DNA from: DATMER01 sp963741305 | GTDB taxonomy: Bacteria; Acidobacteriota; Thermoanaerobaculia; Multivoradales; UBA5704 | Direction of reading: 5' to 3' | NCBI GenBank assembly: GCA_963741305.1 | Contig: CAVUHL010000003.1 | Location: 2,728,001-2,792,000, forward strand | DNA: 64,000 bases | In this document: positions 54,501-61,151 of the stretch, one piece after another | How the letters are laid out: each line of letters opens with the position of its first letter | Numbering within the stretch: the stretch's first letter is position 1 | Position numbers and translations under genes: made by a program | Notes under the pieces: model-generated | Database searches by the model: none | What the model saw: only the letters and a program-made list of their open reading frames with translations | What the model was told of the DNA's origin: nothing

Positions 54501-55082
54501 GGAGGCGATGAAGAAGCCCATGAAGAAGAGGAGCAAGCTTCCGGGGTAGCTTGCCATGGCACGGCCGCTCCGCGCCGCCAGCGAGAACTGGACCGCCGTA
54601 GCGACGAAGGCGTTCGGCAGCGCGATGAAGGCGTACGCCGTGAGGTATGCAGCCGGCCGGAACGGACCGATCAACTCGGCATCCACGCCAGGCGAGTAGA
54701 CGGCCAGCAGGATGCCCGCCGGCACGGCGAGCAGGATCAACGCGTTGAGGACGAGGGCGGCGAGGAAGCGCCCGCCGAGGTAGTCGGCCTTGCTGATGGG
54801 GGCGGTGTAGGTGAGAGGATGCATGCCGGTCGCTACGTCCCGCGCCGCCGCTTCGCCGGCTACGGCCGCGGCCACCAGAAGCCAGACCAGGCTGCCAAAC
54901 ACCGTGGTTTTCGCGATGGCGAATGGCGAGTTGAGAAAGAACTCCTCGTAAAGCGCCTCGGCGAGGGAGTTGTCTCTCGTCATCAGGAAATTGATTACGA
55001 GCAGGACGGCGAAGAAAAGCCAGGGCCAGGCACGGCGTACCTGGTAGGCGAGCTCGAAACGAAAGACCTCCCAAAACTTCAT
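51513..55082 (-). CDS. ABC-2 permease fused to an M1-type metallopeptidase domain
   Basis: This 1,189-aa protein has two sets of ABC-2-type membrane helices in the first roughly 570 residues, with a cytoplasmic WREREAGLGEITDAMPGSEW motif between them. The C-terminal half is an extracytoplasmic M1 aminopeptidase-like domain. HEMGHQW starts near residue 938; the third zinc ligand is likely the Glu of MSEGIAWY, 16 residues after the motif rather than the usual 18. An intact gluzincin site makes peptidase activity plausible but unproven. It is coupled to the ATPase upstream and the beta-rich anchor protein downstream by 4-bp overlaps. The fusion suggests peptide processing tied to export or membrane-stress handling. 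Confidence 0.9.
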   Translation of the reverse strand: MKFWEVFRFELAYQVRRAWPWLFFAVLLVINFLMTRDNSLAEALYEEFFLNSPFAIAKTTVFGSLVWLLVAAAVAGEAAARDVATGMHPLTYTAPISKADYLGGRFLAALVLNALILLAVPAGILLAVYSPGVDAELIGPFRPAAYLTAYAFIALPNAFVATAVQFSLAARSGRAMASYPGSLLLFFMGFFIASAVLLKQGVGTLLDPIGMRFIVEDLSHLWTTTEKNWRLIELEGTVLTNRLLWLGIGVGALAVTWLRFRFAHRTESTWWRRRRRPDARSPMPAGSTPVYVPQVPRTFGFASHARQTLAIAWVSFRTIATSWAGLALLAGIPLLTVPVVLDQMVSNGVPLVPTTVQVIGELTAPLSAELSRWVIIPLLIIFFAGELVWREREAGLGEITDAMPGSEWPQFLGKFLGLGLVLAAFTVLQMAGGMLAQTIMGHDELEIGLYLKILFGLQLPEYLLFAVLALVVHVLVDQKYIGHMVAILAYVFIVLASLFGIEHDLLVYGAGPGWSFTEMRGFGPSLGPWLWFKLYWAAWALLLGVVARLLWVRGRESGLGVRLGLARRRFTGPTAWTAAAGVGLILTLGGFIFYNTNVLNEYLTASGIVERSAEYERLYRRYADIPQPRLTGTRLRVEVYPERREVQIRGSYFLVNRSAVAIDSIHVATPADIPRVETGAVAFDRPASPVLVDEDLGHRIYALKRPLQPGGSLRLDFEVHVEPHGFRESGVDDSVAANGTFFTNGALPAIGYQGGRELISAADRREHGLAPRPLIPYLDDVEARKDRGAGIAFEAVVGTQAGQVAVAPGALRRTWTEGGRRYFHYSTDGPIGSEWAFFSAAYAVHEARWNGIVIRIYHHPGHTAHLDRMVQSIQASLDYYTRQFGPYRYRHLSVVERPGNGTGIHAEASLLSYAEGFSTWNPKDGPGSLDFPFAVVAHEMGHQWTVPYAPVEGAPVMSEGIAWYSAMKAVENAKGVEHLRRLLSYMRQPHPIRQIRRGEPLLRGLDPYLSRRRAPFALYALSEYIGEERVNGALRRLLEKHRPQDAPLATTLDLYRELQAVTPDSLRYLLHDLFEVNAFWELETERVTAEQTPAGTWQVTLEVRARKMVYDSAGVEAEMPMDEWVPIGVFGPTEPLHLQKHRIRSGEQTITVTVPGKPARAGIDPYHLLDWEERESDDNIEVVKMESRP

Positions 55083-55987
55083 GACTGCACCGCAGCCTCC
55101 GTCTGCTCGCGGCGGCCGATCATCCCTGACATCGTGCTGAAGTAGACATCTTCGAGGTCCGGCTCAACCGGCTCGAACCCCGCGCCAGGAGACGCCTCGC
55201 TGTAGACGTGCACCAGCGTTCGGCCGGCGAGGAGCTTCGTCGAGATCACAGCATGCTCGCGTTCGAGCGCTGGGAGCTCCTGCTTCGAGACCACCCGGCG
55301 CCAGATCCGTCCGCGGAGACCGCCGACCGCGCGCAGAGGCTCCGCCTCGAGCAGGATCTCCCCCCGGTCGATGACCGCCATGCGGGTGCACAGCTCGGAA
55401 ACGTCCTCGACAATGTGCGTCGAGAGGACGACGACGCTGTTCTCCCCCAGCTCGCTCAGCAGGTTGAGGAAGCGCACCCGCTCTGCCGGGTCGAGGCCGG
55501 CCGTCGGTTCGTCGACGATCATCAGCTTCGGGTTGCCGAGGAGCGCCACGGCGACGCCGAAACGCTGCCGCATGCCCCCGGAGTAGCCGCCCAGCTTTTG
55601 CTTCCGCACGTCCCAGAGGTTCGTCTGCCGGAGGAGCGCCTCGACGACCTCCCTGCGCGCCGCACGCTGGGTAATGCCCTTGAGGACCGCGAAGTGATCG
55701 AGCAGGTTCTCCGCGCTCACCTTCGGATAGACGCCGAACTCCTGCGGCAGGTATCCGAGCGTCTGGCGTACTGCATCCTTCTGTTTCAGCACGTCCAGAT
55801 TGCCAAGGTGGACACTGCCTTCATCCGGCTCCTGCAGGGTGGCGAGGATGCGCATCAGCGTGGACTTGCCGGCACCGTTAGGGCCGAGCAGCCCGTACAT
55901 CCCCGCCGGAACCGTGAGGGTCACGTCCTTCAGCGCCTGCACGCCGTTGGGATAGGTCTTGGATACGTTGCGGATGTTCAGTTCCAT
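55079..55987 (-). CDS. ABC transporter ATPase of the M1-permease operon
   Basis: This 302-aa protein has Walker A GPNGAGKST, signature YSGGMRQRF, Walker B LMIVDEPTAGLDP and H-loop LSTHIVEDV. The C-terminal domain of about 80 residues is typical for ATPases paired with ABC-2 permeases. ATG 55987 is the first gene of a three-gene leftward operon with a promoter and palindrome just upstream. Confidence 0.95.
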   Translation of the reverse strand: MELNIRNVSKTYPNGVQALKDVTLTVPAGMYGLLGPNGAGKSTLMRILATLQEPDEGSVHLGNLDVLKQKDAVRQTLGYLPQEFGVYPKVSAENLLDHFAVLKGITQRAARREVVEALLRQTNLWDVRKQKLGGYSGGMRQRFGVAVALLGNPKLMIVDEPTAGLDPAERVRFLNLLSELGENSVVVLSTHIVEDVSELCTRMAVIDRGEILLEAEPLRAVGGLRGRIWRRVVSKQELPALEREHAVISTKLLAGRTLVHVYSEASPGAGFEPVEPDLEDVYFSTMSGMIGRREQTEAAVQS

Positions 55988-56001
55988 GGCCGGCTCTCCG
56001 T

Positions 56002-56040
56002 AGTACGAAGTACTTTATACGGCAAAGCCAGCACGTGCAA
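56002..56040 (-). promoter_or_regulatory. Promoter with palindromic operator for the ABC/M1 operon
   Basis: On the minus strand TTGCAC (56040-56035) is followed after 15 bp by TATAAA (56019-56014); a shifted TAAAGT gives 17 bp. Overlapping the -10 end is AGTACTTCGTACT (56014-56002), arms AGTAC/GTACT around 3 bp, a likely repressor site. The regulator is not encoded nearby. Confidence 0.6.
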
Positions 56041-56053
56041 GGGGGGGCCGGGA

Positions 56054-56076
56054 GGGGGAGGCGCCTCGCCTCCCCC
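56054..56076. repeat. Perfect 10-bp GC-rich hairpin between two leftward genes
   Basis: GGGGGAGGCG and CGCCTCCCCC surround a 3-nt loop. Neither strand has a following T run, so it is not called as an intrinsic terminator. It lies downstream of the lipoprotein-like gene and upstream of the ABC promoter. Confidence 0.7.
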
Positions 56077-56083
56077 GGCAGCT

Positions 56084-56698
56084 CTACCCGGAGCCGGTCG
56101 GCCGCGAGATTCTAATCGAGAAGACTCTCCCGCCCTTCAATTCAAGTGAGATTGGAAACGGAAGATAGCTCCAAATCGTGCCTTCGATCTCCTTGACAGG
56201 GCTGATCGAACTGGGTTTTCCCAGAATCTCCTCGACCCTCTCCGCCGTGTCGCCCAGCGCCAGGCTGGAAAAGGTATACGGTGACTCCGTGGCAGCTCCG
56301 GTAACTTGTATCGCCGAGACCTTGCCCTCCCTGACGGTAAGGACAAGATATGGCAGGTTCTCGTCAGAGCCGCCCTGGAGCAGGTGGATCCGAAGCTCAT
56401 TCTGAGGATCATCGGTAATGACTTGGTGAGGCTGACCGAGCTTGCCTTCAACCTCCCGCAAGCTCTGTCCAAGCCAGATATCCCCGACATGAAGGCAGCC
56501 GTCGTAGCCTTCGAAGCGATCCTCCGCGTTGCAAACCAGCCAATTGCCCAGGTATCTGAACTCATTGACGGCTCCTTCAGGGAACGGGACGTAGTAGATG
56601 TTTTTCGTCCCATCTCCCGAGGAGCACGATGTAAACACAACGAGGCCAGCAAGAAGAGACACGACCGGTCTCAGGGGCACAGCCTTCCACGCGTTCAT
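56084..56698 (-). CDS. Putative lipoprotein of unknown function
   Basis: This 204-aa protein has an N-terminal hydrophobic segment followed by Cys (LLAGLVVFTSCSSGDG), a plausible though imperfect lipobox. The rest has two similar blocks of the form LGQSLREVEGKLGQPHQV and LGDTAERVEEILGKPSSI, recalling the BLIP/SmpA-BamE-type repeat (G.s...V...LG.P). A BamE-like tandem-repeat lipoprotein is possible but not certain. ATG 56698 is chosen as the only start that gives the signal sequence. Confidence 0.75.
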   Translation of the reverse strand: MNAWKAVPLRPVVSLLAGLVVFTSCSSGDGTKNIYYVPFPEGAVNEFRYLGNWLVCNAEDRFEGYDGCLHVGDIWLGQSLREVEGKLGQPHQVITDDPQNELRIHLLQGGSDENLPYLVLTVREGKVSAIQVTGAATESPYTFSSLALGDTAERVEEILGKPSSISPVKEIEGTIWSYLPFPISLELKGGRVFSIRISRPTGSG

Positions 56699-56807
56699 TG
56701 GATTCCTCCTGGGCAGGCGGAATGCCTTGCCACAAGGAGAGCATGCCGTTCATAGATGAAGCCTTTATGAACCGGCGATGAAGCCCCGGGGAGGCGACGC
56801 TGGTACA

Positions 56808-58175
56808 ATGCCGCTCATGAAGTCAGTGATGCTTTGCGCCTTGGTGCTGACGGCTGCCGCCGGTCCTGCCGCAGCGCAACAGGAACGGACCGCGACTGCG
56901 GCTCCCGCCGCCGCGCTGGCCCCGGCGGAAGCACGCCGCGCCGATCTCGCCGTGTTCCGCGAGCAATTCATGGGTCGGGAGCTATCCTACACGCCCGCGA
57001 CCCGCGCCGAAGCTGAAGCGCGCCTGACACGGCTCGAAGCGCAATGCGCCAGCGTCTCTCAACCCTATTTCGAGCTCGAGCTCGCGCGCATCGCAGCGCT
57101 CGCCGACAACGGCCACACCCATTACGTGCTCCGCCTCATCGCGCAGAAATACAACCGTGTCCCGGTGCGGCTGATCGTGTTTGGCGAGGATTTCTACGTC
57201 GCGCGCGCCAGTACCGCGAACGCCGATCTGCTCGGCGCGCGCCTTGTCGGCATTGACGACAAGCCTGCCGCCGTCCTGCGCGCCGCCGCGCGCGAGCTCT
57301 ATGGCGGCGTGAACGCTTTCCGCGACCGCGCGGCTTACAACTTGCTCGAAGGCCCCGAGCTGCTGCACACGCTAGGGCTCACCACGTCGCCGGATGCCGC
57401 CACGTACCGCTTCGAAACGCGCAGCGGCCAAGCGATAGAGCGCCGCCTCGCCGGCGAGCCGCCCAGCGCCGAACGGCCTGCCGCGCAGCCTCAACAGATC
57501 TTCCTGCCGCAGGCCCCCAGCGAGGCCTGGCAAGCCGCGCTCACGCCGGAGCGCGCCCCCTGGTCCCTGCAGGACGGCGCCGAGGCGTTCCGCTGGCGCG
57601 CCGCGCCCGAGCTCGACGCCATCGTCCTCCAAATGCGCCAGAACATGACCAGAGACGGCTTCTCGATCGAGGCCGCGCTGGATCAATTCCGCACCGCGGT
57701 CCGCGAGGCGCACCCTCGCAACCTCGTCCTCGACATGCGCTGGAACGGAGGCGGCGACCTCTCGACGTCGCGCGACTTCATGCAGGCGCTTCCGACGCTG
57801 GCGCCCGGCCGCATCTTCATCCTGACGAGCCCGCTCACGTTCTCCGCCGCGATCTCGAGCACCGGCTATGTGAAGCAAGCCGCGCCGGACCGCGTCACCA
57901 TCGTCGGCGAGATGGTCGGCGACCGGCTCGTATTCTTCGCCGAGGGCGGCCCGGTGCAATTGCCGAACGCGGCGGGCGCTGTGGGCCGCGCGATCCAGCG
58001 GCACGATTACGCCAATGGCTGCCGCGCCTTCAGCGATTGCCACGGCTATGTCGTGCGCCATCCGATCGCCGTCGCGTCATTTGCGCCCGACATCGCAGCG
58101 CCCTGGACCATCGAAGCCTGGCTCGCCGGCCGCGATCCCGGCATGGAAGCCGTCGCGGCCGCACTCCGTCCTTAA
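56808..58175 (+). CDS. Secreted S41-like peptidase family protein
   Basis: The frame is open from 56778, but ATG 56808 (or 56817) gives a clean signal peptide (MLCALVLTAAAGPAAAQ) and has GGGGAGG upstream. It has 455 aa. The C-terminal part carries LVLDMRWNGGGD, the conserved S41 strand, and LTSPLTFSAAISSTGYVKQA, where Ser at nt 57843 (about residue 346) sits at the usual nucleophile position, followed by IVGE. The N-terminal part has the LADNGHTHYVL block seen in related secreted proteins. It is dense in GCG/CGC codons compared with neighbours, which may indicate transfer. Confidence 0.82.
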   Translation: MPLMKSVMLCALVLTAAAGPAAAQQERTATAAPAAALAPAEARRADLAVFREQFMGRELSYTPATRAEAEARLTRLEAQCASVSQPYFELELARIAALADNGHTHYVLRLIAQKYNRVPVRLIVFGEDFYVARASTANADLLGARLVGIDDKPAAVLRAAARELYGGVNAFRDRAAYNLLEGPELLHTLGLTTSPDAATYRFETRSGQAIERRLAGEPPSAERPAAQPQQIFLPQAPSEAWQAALTPERAPWSLQDGAEAFRWRAAPELDAIVLQMRQNMTRDGFSIEAALDQFRTAVREAHPRNLVLDMRWNGGGDLSTSRDFMQALPTLAPGRIFILTSPLTFSAAISSTGYVKQAAPDRVTIVGEMVGDRLVFFAEGGPVQLPNAAGAVGRAIQRHDYANGCRAFSDCHGYVVRHPIAVASFAPDIAAPWTIEAWLAGRDPGMEAVAAALRP

Positions 58176-58188
58176 GTTTTTCTCAACG

Positions 58189-58250
58189 GTAGGGGCGGCT
58201 CTTGTGGCCGCCCTCCGGAAGGGCACCCGCAAGAGGTGCCCCTTGTACAG
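58189..58250. repeat. Double-hairpin intergenic repeat
   Basis: Two adjacent hairpins: GGGCGGC/GCCGCCC (58193-58213) and GGGCACC/GGTGCCC (58221-58241), with a GTAGGGGC lead and a CTTGTACAG tail. The arrangement is that of a dispersed palindromic repeat. It lies between two convergent genes and may also serve as their terminator. Confidence 0.75.
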
Positions 58251-58265
58251 AGGGAGGGCGTCAGC

Positions 58266-59171
58266 TCAGAAGCACCACGTGCCCGGGCACCAGTCGATAG
58301 GGCGCTCAATGTGCGTCCGGTACGGGGTGGTCGTGCCGAAATTCTGATAGCTCCACATGTCGTAGTTGCCAGAGGGGGACAGGTTCTTCGAGGAGGCAGG
58401 GGCGGCGATGTAGCGGTTCAGCGGGGCATAGGACTCGCCGATGTTCTGCACCTTCTGGAAGACCTCCGTGACGATGTCGCAGCGGTTGTCTCCGCAGTCG
58501 TCGGCACCACCGAATCCGCCATCGTTGCAGGATCCCTGGGTACCATACAGGGCGTGCTTGCCTTCCGCGGCCCATATCTGCTGGTAGCTGGTCGTTCCAT
58601 TGTTGCCGTGCGAGTAGTAGGAGGAGCTGTCGGCGCTCGTGTTCCAGTGGGCGGTCATGTACTCGCCGATCAGCCGCCACTGGCTGGCGTCATTCTGCGC
58701 CACGCTCCAATCCACCCCCCAGTCCGTGCCGTCGGTGTCTCTGCGCGCCACCAGGATGGCGTACATCTCGCTGTCGCCCCTGTGTCCGCCACCGAAGATG
58801 TCGTCCCCGAGGTCCCAGTTGAACGCGATGCCGTAGCGGATCTCGATGCACTGCATGGCCTCCGTGCAGTTGTATCCGTCGCCCGGGCTGTAGGGGTGCG
58901 CGATGAAGGGGATCCTGCCGTTCGAGGAGTTGGTGTAGCCGGGGACGGTCAGGCCATAGAGCTGTCGCGGATCGGCCTTATCCAACCCGTCAAAGGATCC
59001 GCAGTGCAGATTGAGAATTGGGAAGTAGTACTGTGCCAGAGAGAGCTCGAGGGAATCGGGAAGACCATCGGAATCGCCGTCCTGAGCCGCCGCCGAAGTG
59101 GGCAGAAGCGCCAGTACCGCCAGACAAAAACAGAGAAGGGCCGTCCGCAGAAACCTGAGATGTACATGCAT
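58266..59171 (-). CDS. Secreted Vps62-like protein of unknown function
   Basis: ATG 59171 is chosen because AGGAGG precedes it and it opens a signal peptide (FCLAVLALLPTSAAAQ); the longer frame runs into tandem repeats. It has 301 aa. After DGDSDGLPDSLELSLAQYYF come AHPYSPGDGYNCTEAMQCIE, then RYGIAFNWDLGDD, then HRGDSEMYAILV and EGKHALYGTQGSCNDGG. The HRGD.E and KHA blocks recall Vps62/lectin-like secreted proteins. Multiple cysteines suggest disulfides. The function is not known. Confidence 0.8.
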   Translation of the reverse strand: MHVHLRFLRTALLCFCLAVLALLPTSAAAQDGDSDGLPDSLELSLAQYYFPILNLHCGSFDGLDKADPRQLYGLTVPGYTNSSNGRIPFIAHPYSPGDGYNCTEAMQCIEIRYGIAFNWDLGDDIFGGGHRGDSEMYAILVARRDTDGTDWGVDWSVAQNDASQWRLIGEYMTAHWNTSADSSSYYSHGNNGTTSYQQIWAAEGKHALYGTQGSCNDGGFGGADDCGDNRCDIVTEVFQKVQNIGESYAPLNRYIAAPASSKNLSPSGNYDMWSYQNFGTTTPYRTHIERPIDWCPGTWCF

Positions 59172-59294
59172 GGCTGTGCCTCCTGGTTCGCAAAGATGAG
59201 ACTGCTGACTGTTGGATGGCCGCTGGGAGCAACCAAGGAACAGAACCTTAGCAAGACGACGATAATTCCGGGATGGACGCTGTCTCCTGGCGGA

Positions 59295-59396
59295 AAGGAC
59301 ATCAAGGACACCAAGGACCATAAGGACCTCAAAGACACAGCTCCGGATGCTCTGTCCTTGGAGTCCTTGGAGTCCTTGGAGTCCTTGGAGTCCTTT
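59295..59396. repeat. Inverted pair of 9-bp repeat arrays (AAGGACNNN and GTCCTTGGA)
   Basis: Five units of AAGGACNNN at 59295-59339 are followed after 13 bp by nearly five units of GTCCTTGGA at 59353-59396. The two arrays are complementary and can fold into a stem of up to about 45 bp. The right array touches the stop codon of the four-helix-bundle gene. Confidence 0.88.
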
Positions 59397-60046
59397 CAGG
59401 AGCCGCTCTTCCCTCGTTCCCGGAGTCGTGCCTGGGTCATGCGCTCGCGCAGGCCGCCTTCCTTGACAAAGGCCATTTCCAGGTGGTGGAGCTGGCGGGC
59501 GAGCAGGTAGGACGCCACGCGGATCAGGCCGATGATCACATTGGCAGAGAGCGCCGGATCGGGATTCTCGATGCCCTTGCGGAACGTCTCGTAGGTCGCC
59601 CCCGGGATCTGGTTCAGCTTGCGGAGGCGCAAGGCGTAGGCGTGCTCCGCGGGCCACTCCTCCAGACCGCGAGTCCGCAGAAAATCGCGGTAGTCGGCCA
59701 GAAGCTCTTCGAGGCTGCCGCGCGCCACACTCGTAAGCTTGATCTCGGTCTCTTTCGAGGTGGCCGCCGCCATGCTGCCTTCGACGATGTTCTGCTTGCC
59801 CGACCGTGCCGCCTGGATCATCTGGTCATGGGTGCGGCTGCGCTTGTCGATGAAGCGGCTGCAGAAGTAGACCGTGGCGTCGTAGACGATCTCGGCCTTC
59901 TGATAGGAGAGCAGTCCCTTGTAGCCGCCGTGGGGTGGGATGAAGCCTTGTGGTTTGACATAGTACCCGTAGAGAAACGGAAAACGAGTCCAAAATGTCA
60001 TTCCTGGAAATTCTTCAGGACGAAGGACACCATCCGTCGTCCTCAT
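59396..60046 (-). CDS. Four-helix-bundle suffix-domain protein (23S rRNA-intervening-sequence-protein-like)
   Basis: This 216-aa protein has the conserved core SRTHDQMIQAARSGKQNIVE, then VARGSLEELLADYRDFLRTR, then a variable insert and SANVIIGLIRVASYLLARQL. The central pattern matches the four-helix-bundle family related to proteins encoded in 23S rRNA intervening sequences; the longer N- and C-terminal parts fit the suffix-domain type. The start may be later (Met near the WTRF segment). It is flanked on both sides by GTCCTTGGN arrays in the same orientation. The molecular function is unknown. Confidence 0.88.
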   Translation of the reverse strand: MRTTDGVLRPEEFPGMTFWTRFPFLYGYYVKPQGFIPPHGGYKGLLSYQKAEIVYDATVYFCSRFIDKRSRTHDQMIQAARSGKQNIVEGSMAAATSKETEIKLTSVARGSLEELLADYRDFLRTRGLEEWPAEHAYALRLRKLNQIPGATYETFRKGIENPDPALSANVIIGLIRVASYLLARQLHHLEMAFVKEGGLRERMTQARLRERGKSGS

Positions 60047-60047
60047 G

Positions 60048-60083
60048 ATCCTTGGTGTCCTTGGTGTCCTTGGCGTCCTCGAC
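60048..60083. repeat. Second GTCCTTGGN array flanking the four-helix-bundle gene
   Basis: Four 9-bp units (ATCCTTGGT, GTCCTTGGT, GTCCTTGGC, GTCCTCGAC) in the same orientation as the array at 59353-59396. Confidence 0.85.
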
Positions 60084-60103
60084 CGTGGCTTCCGCCAGAA
60101 CCC

Positions 60104-60928
60104 TCAGGGAGGGCTCGCTGCAAGGCAACGCTGCAGCAGGCGAGCGTCATTCAGACGCTCCGTGTACGCAGCGAACTCTTGGGTGGGGCCGCGCCACCGC
60201 AACTCGTCCACCTCGCGAAAGAGGGGCGCGTCGTCCCGGAGCGTCGCCAGATCCTTGAAGCGCAGCGCCAGATCGCGGTGTTCTCGTAAAGCGTCCTCGG
60301 GAAAGCCCTCGATGGGGCCGTAACGATTGAGGTACAGTGCCGCGGTCTTGGGGCCGATGCCGGGAATGCCTGGAAAGCCGTCCGCGGCATCGCCGACCAG
60401 AGCGAGGTAATCGGGGATCAGGACGGGGACGACTCCGAACTTCTCGCGGACTCCATCCTCGGTAAAGATCTTGTTCCTCCGGCGGTCGACCTGCACCACC
60501 CGGTCGGCGCGGACGCACTGAGCCAGATCCTTGTCGGGTGTCCAGATGCAGACCTTCTGCACGCCTTCCTCGGCAGAGGCGATCCGGGCGGCGGAGGCGA
60601 GCGCATCGTCCGCCTCCAGCTCGATCATCGGCCACACGGCGACGCCCATGGCGGCAAGGGCCTCTTCCAGCGGGTGGAACTGCGCAAGGAGCGCGCGCTC
60701 GACGCCCTGCCCCGTCTTGTAGCCGGGCCAGAGACGGTTCCGGAACGACTCGATGACGTGGTCGGTCGCCACGCCGACATGCGTCGCCCCCTTTTCGATC
60801 ATCTCCAGCACCGTGTGCAGCACGCCGGTGACCGCCCCGAAAGGCGCGTCCTTGCCCTTGTTGAAGCGGCGTTGGCCGTAGAAGTGACGGAACAGCTCGT
60901 AGGTACCGTCAAGGAGATGAATCATCAT
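60104..60928 (-). CDS. 5'-3' exonuclease/flap-endonuclease family protein
   Basis: This 274-aa protein corresponds to the N-terminal nuclease of DNA polymerase I as a stand-alone protein. Acidic residues expected for the PIN-like site are visible: HLLDGTYELFRHF at the N-terminus, ELEADDALASAA, WTPDKDLAQ, and GDAADGFPGIPGIGPKTAAL, which also forms the H3TH DNA-binding motif. ATG 60928 or 60925; GGGAGGGGG is upstream. It would process flap or RNA-primed ends in replication and repair. Confidence 0.93.
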   Translation of the reverse strand: MMIHLLDGTYELFRHFYGQRRFNKGKDAPFGAVTGVLHTVLEMIEKGATHVGVATDHVIESFRNRLWPGYKTGQGVERALLAQFHPLEEALAAMGVAVWPMIELEADDALASAARIASAEEGVQKVCIWTPDKDLAQCVRADRVVQVDRRRNKIFTEDGVREKFGVVPVLIPDYLALVGDAADGFPGIPGIGPKTAALYLNRYGPIEGFPEDALREHRDLALRFKDLATLRDDAPLFREVDELRWRGPTQEFAAYTERLNDARLLQRCLAASPP

Positions 60929-61071
60929 GCGCCCCCCTCCCCATCAGGTACCGCTGCCCCGTTTAGGGGCGGCCCATGACGGTACATAGCGCATGAGCTT
61001 GGGCGCTGCAGGGCTCGATGCCAAACCGCTGCCTCACGGAGGCGTTCGTCAGTGGATAGGGGATGGCGGAC

Positions 61072-61133
61072 ATTCGCCAGACGCGTCTGGCGAATCCGGC
61101 GCACCGGGCCAAATCTGGCAGACGCTGTCTGCC
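61072..61133. repeat. Paired palindromes (REPIN-like)
   Basis: A perfect 24-bp palindrome (ATTCGCCAGACG and its complement, 61072-61095) and a second hairpin GGCAGAC-GCT-GTCTGCC (61117-61133) lie 21 bp apart. Both share the CAGAC/GTCTG core and flanking GATTCG-type bases. The remaining 60929-61151 holds nothing else I can support. Confidence 0.85.
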
Positions 61134-61151
61134 GAATCCAGAGTCCGGAGT

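Noticed and set aside
56054..56076. Intrinsic terminator for the lipoprotein-like gene
   Set aside because: The stem is perfect but no T run follows on either strand.
59295..59396. Possible CRISPR array
   Set aside because: The 9-bp tandem units have no spacers and form inverted arrays, so this is a simple repeat.
58236..59510. A 424-codon plus-strand frame opposite the Vps62-like gene
   Set aside because: The minus strand has a signal peptide, ribosome site and conserved blocks; the plus frame shows only biased composition.
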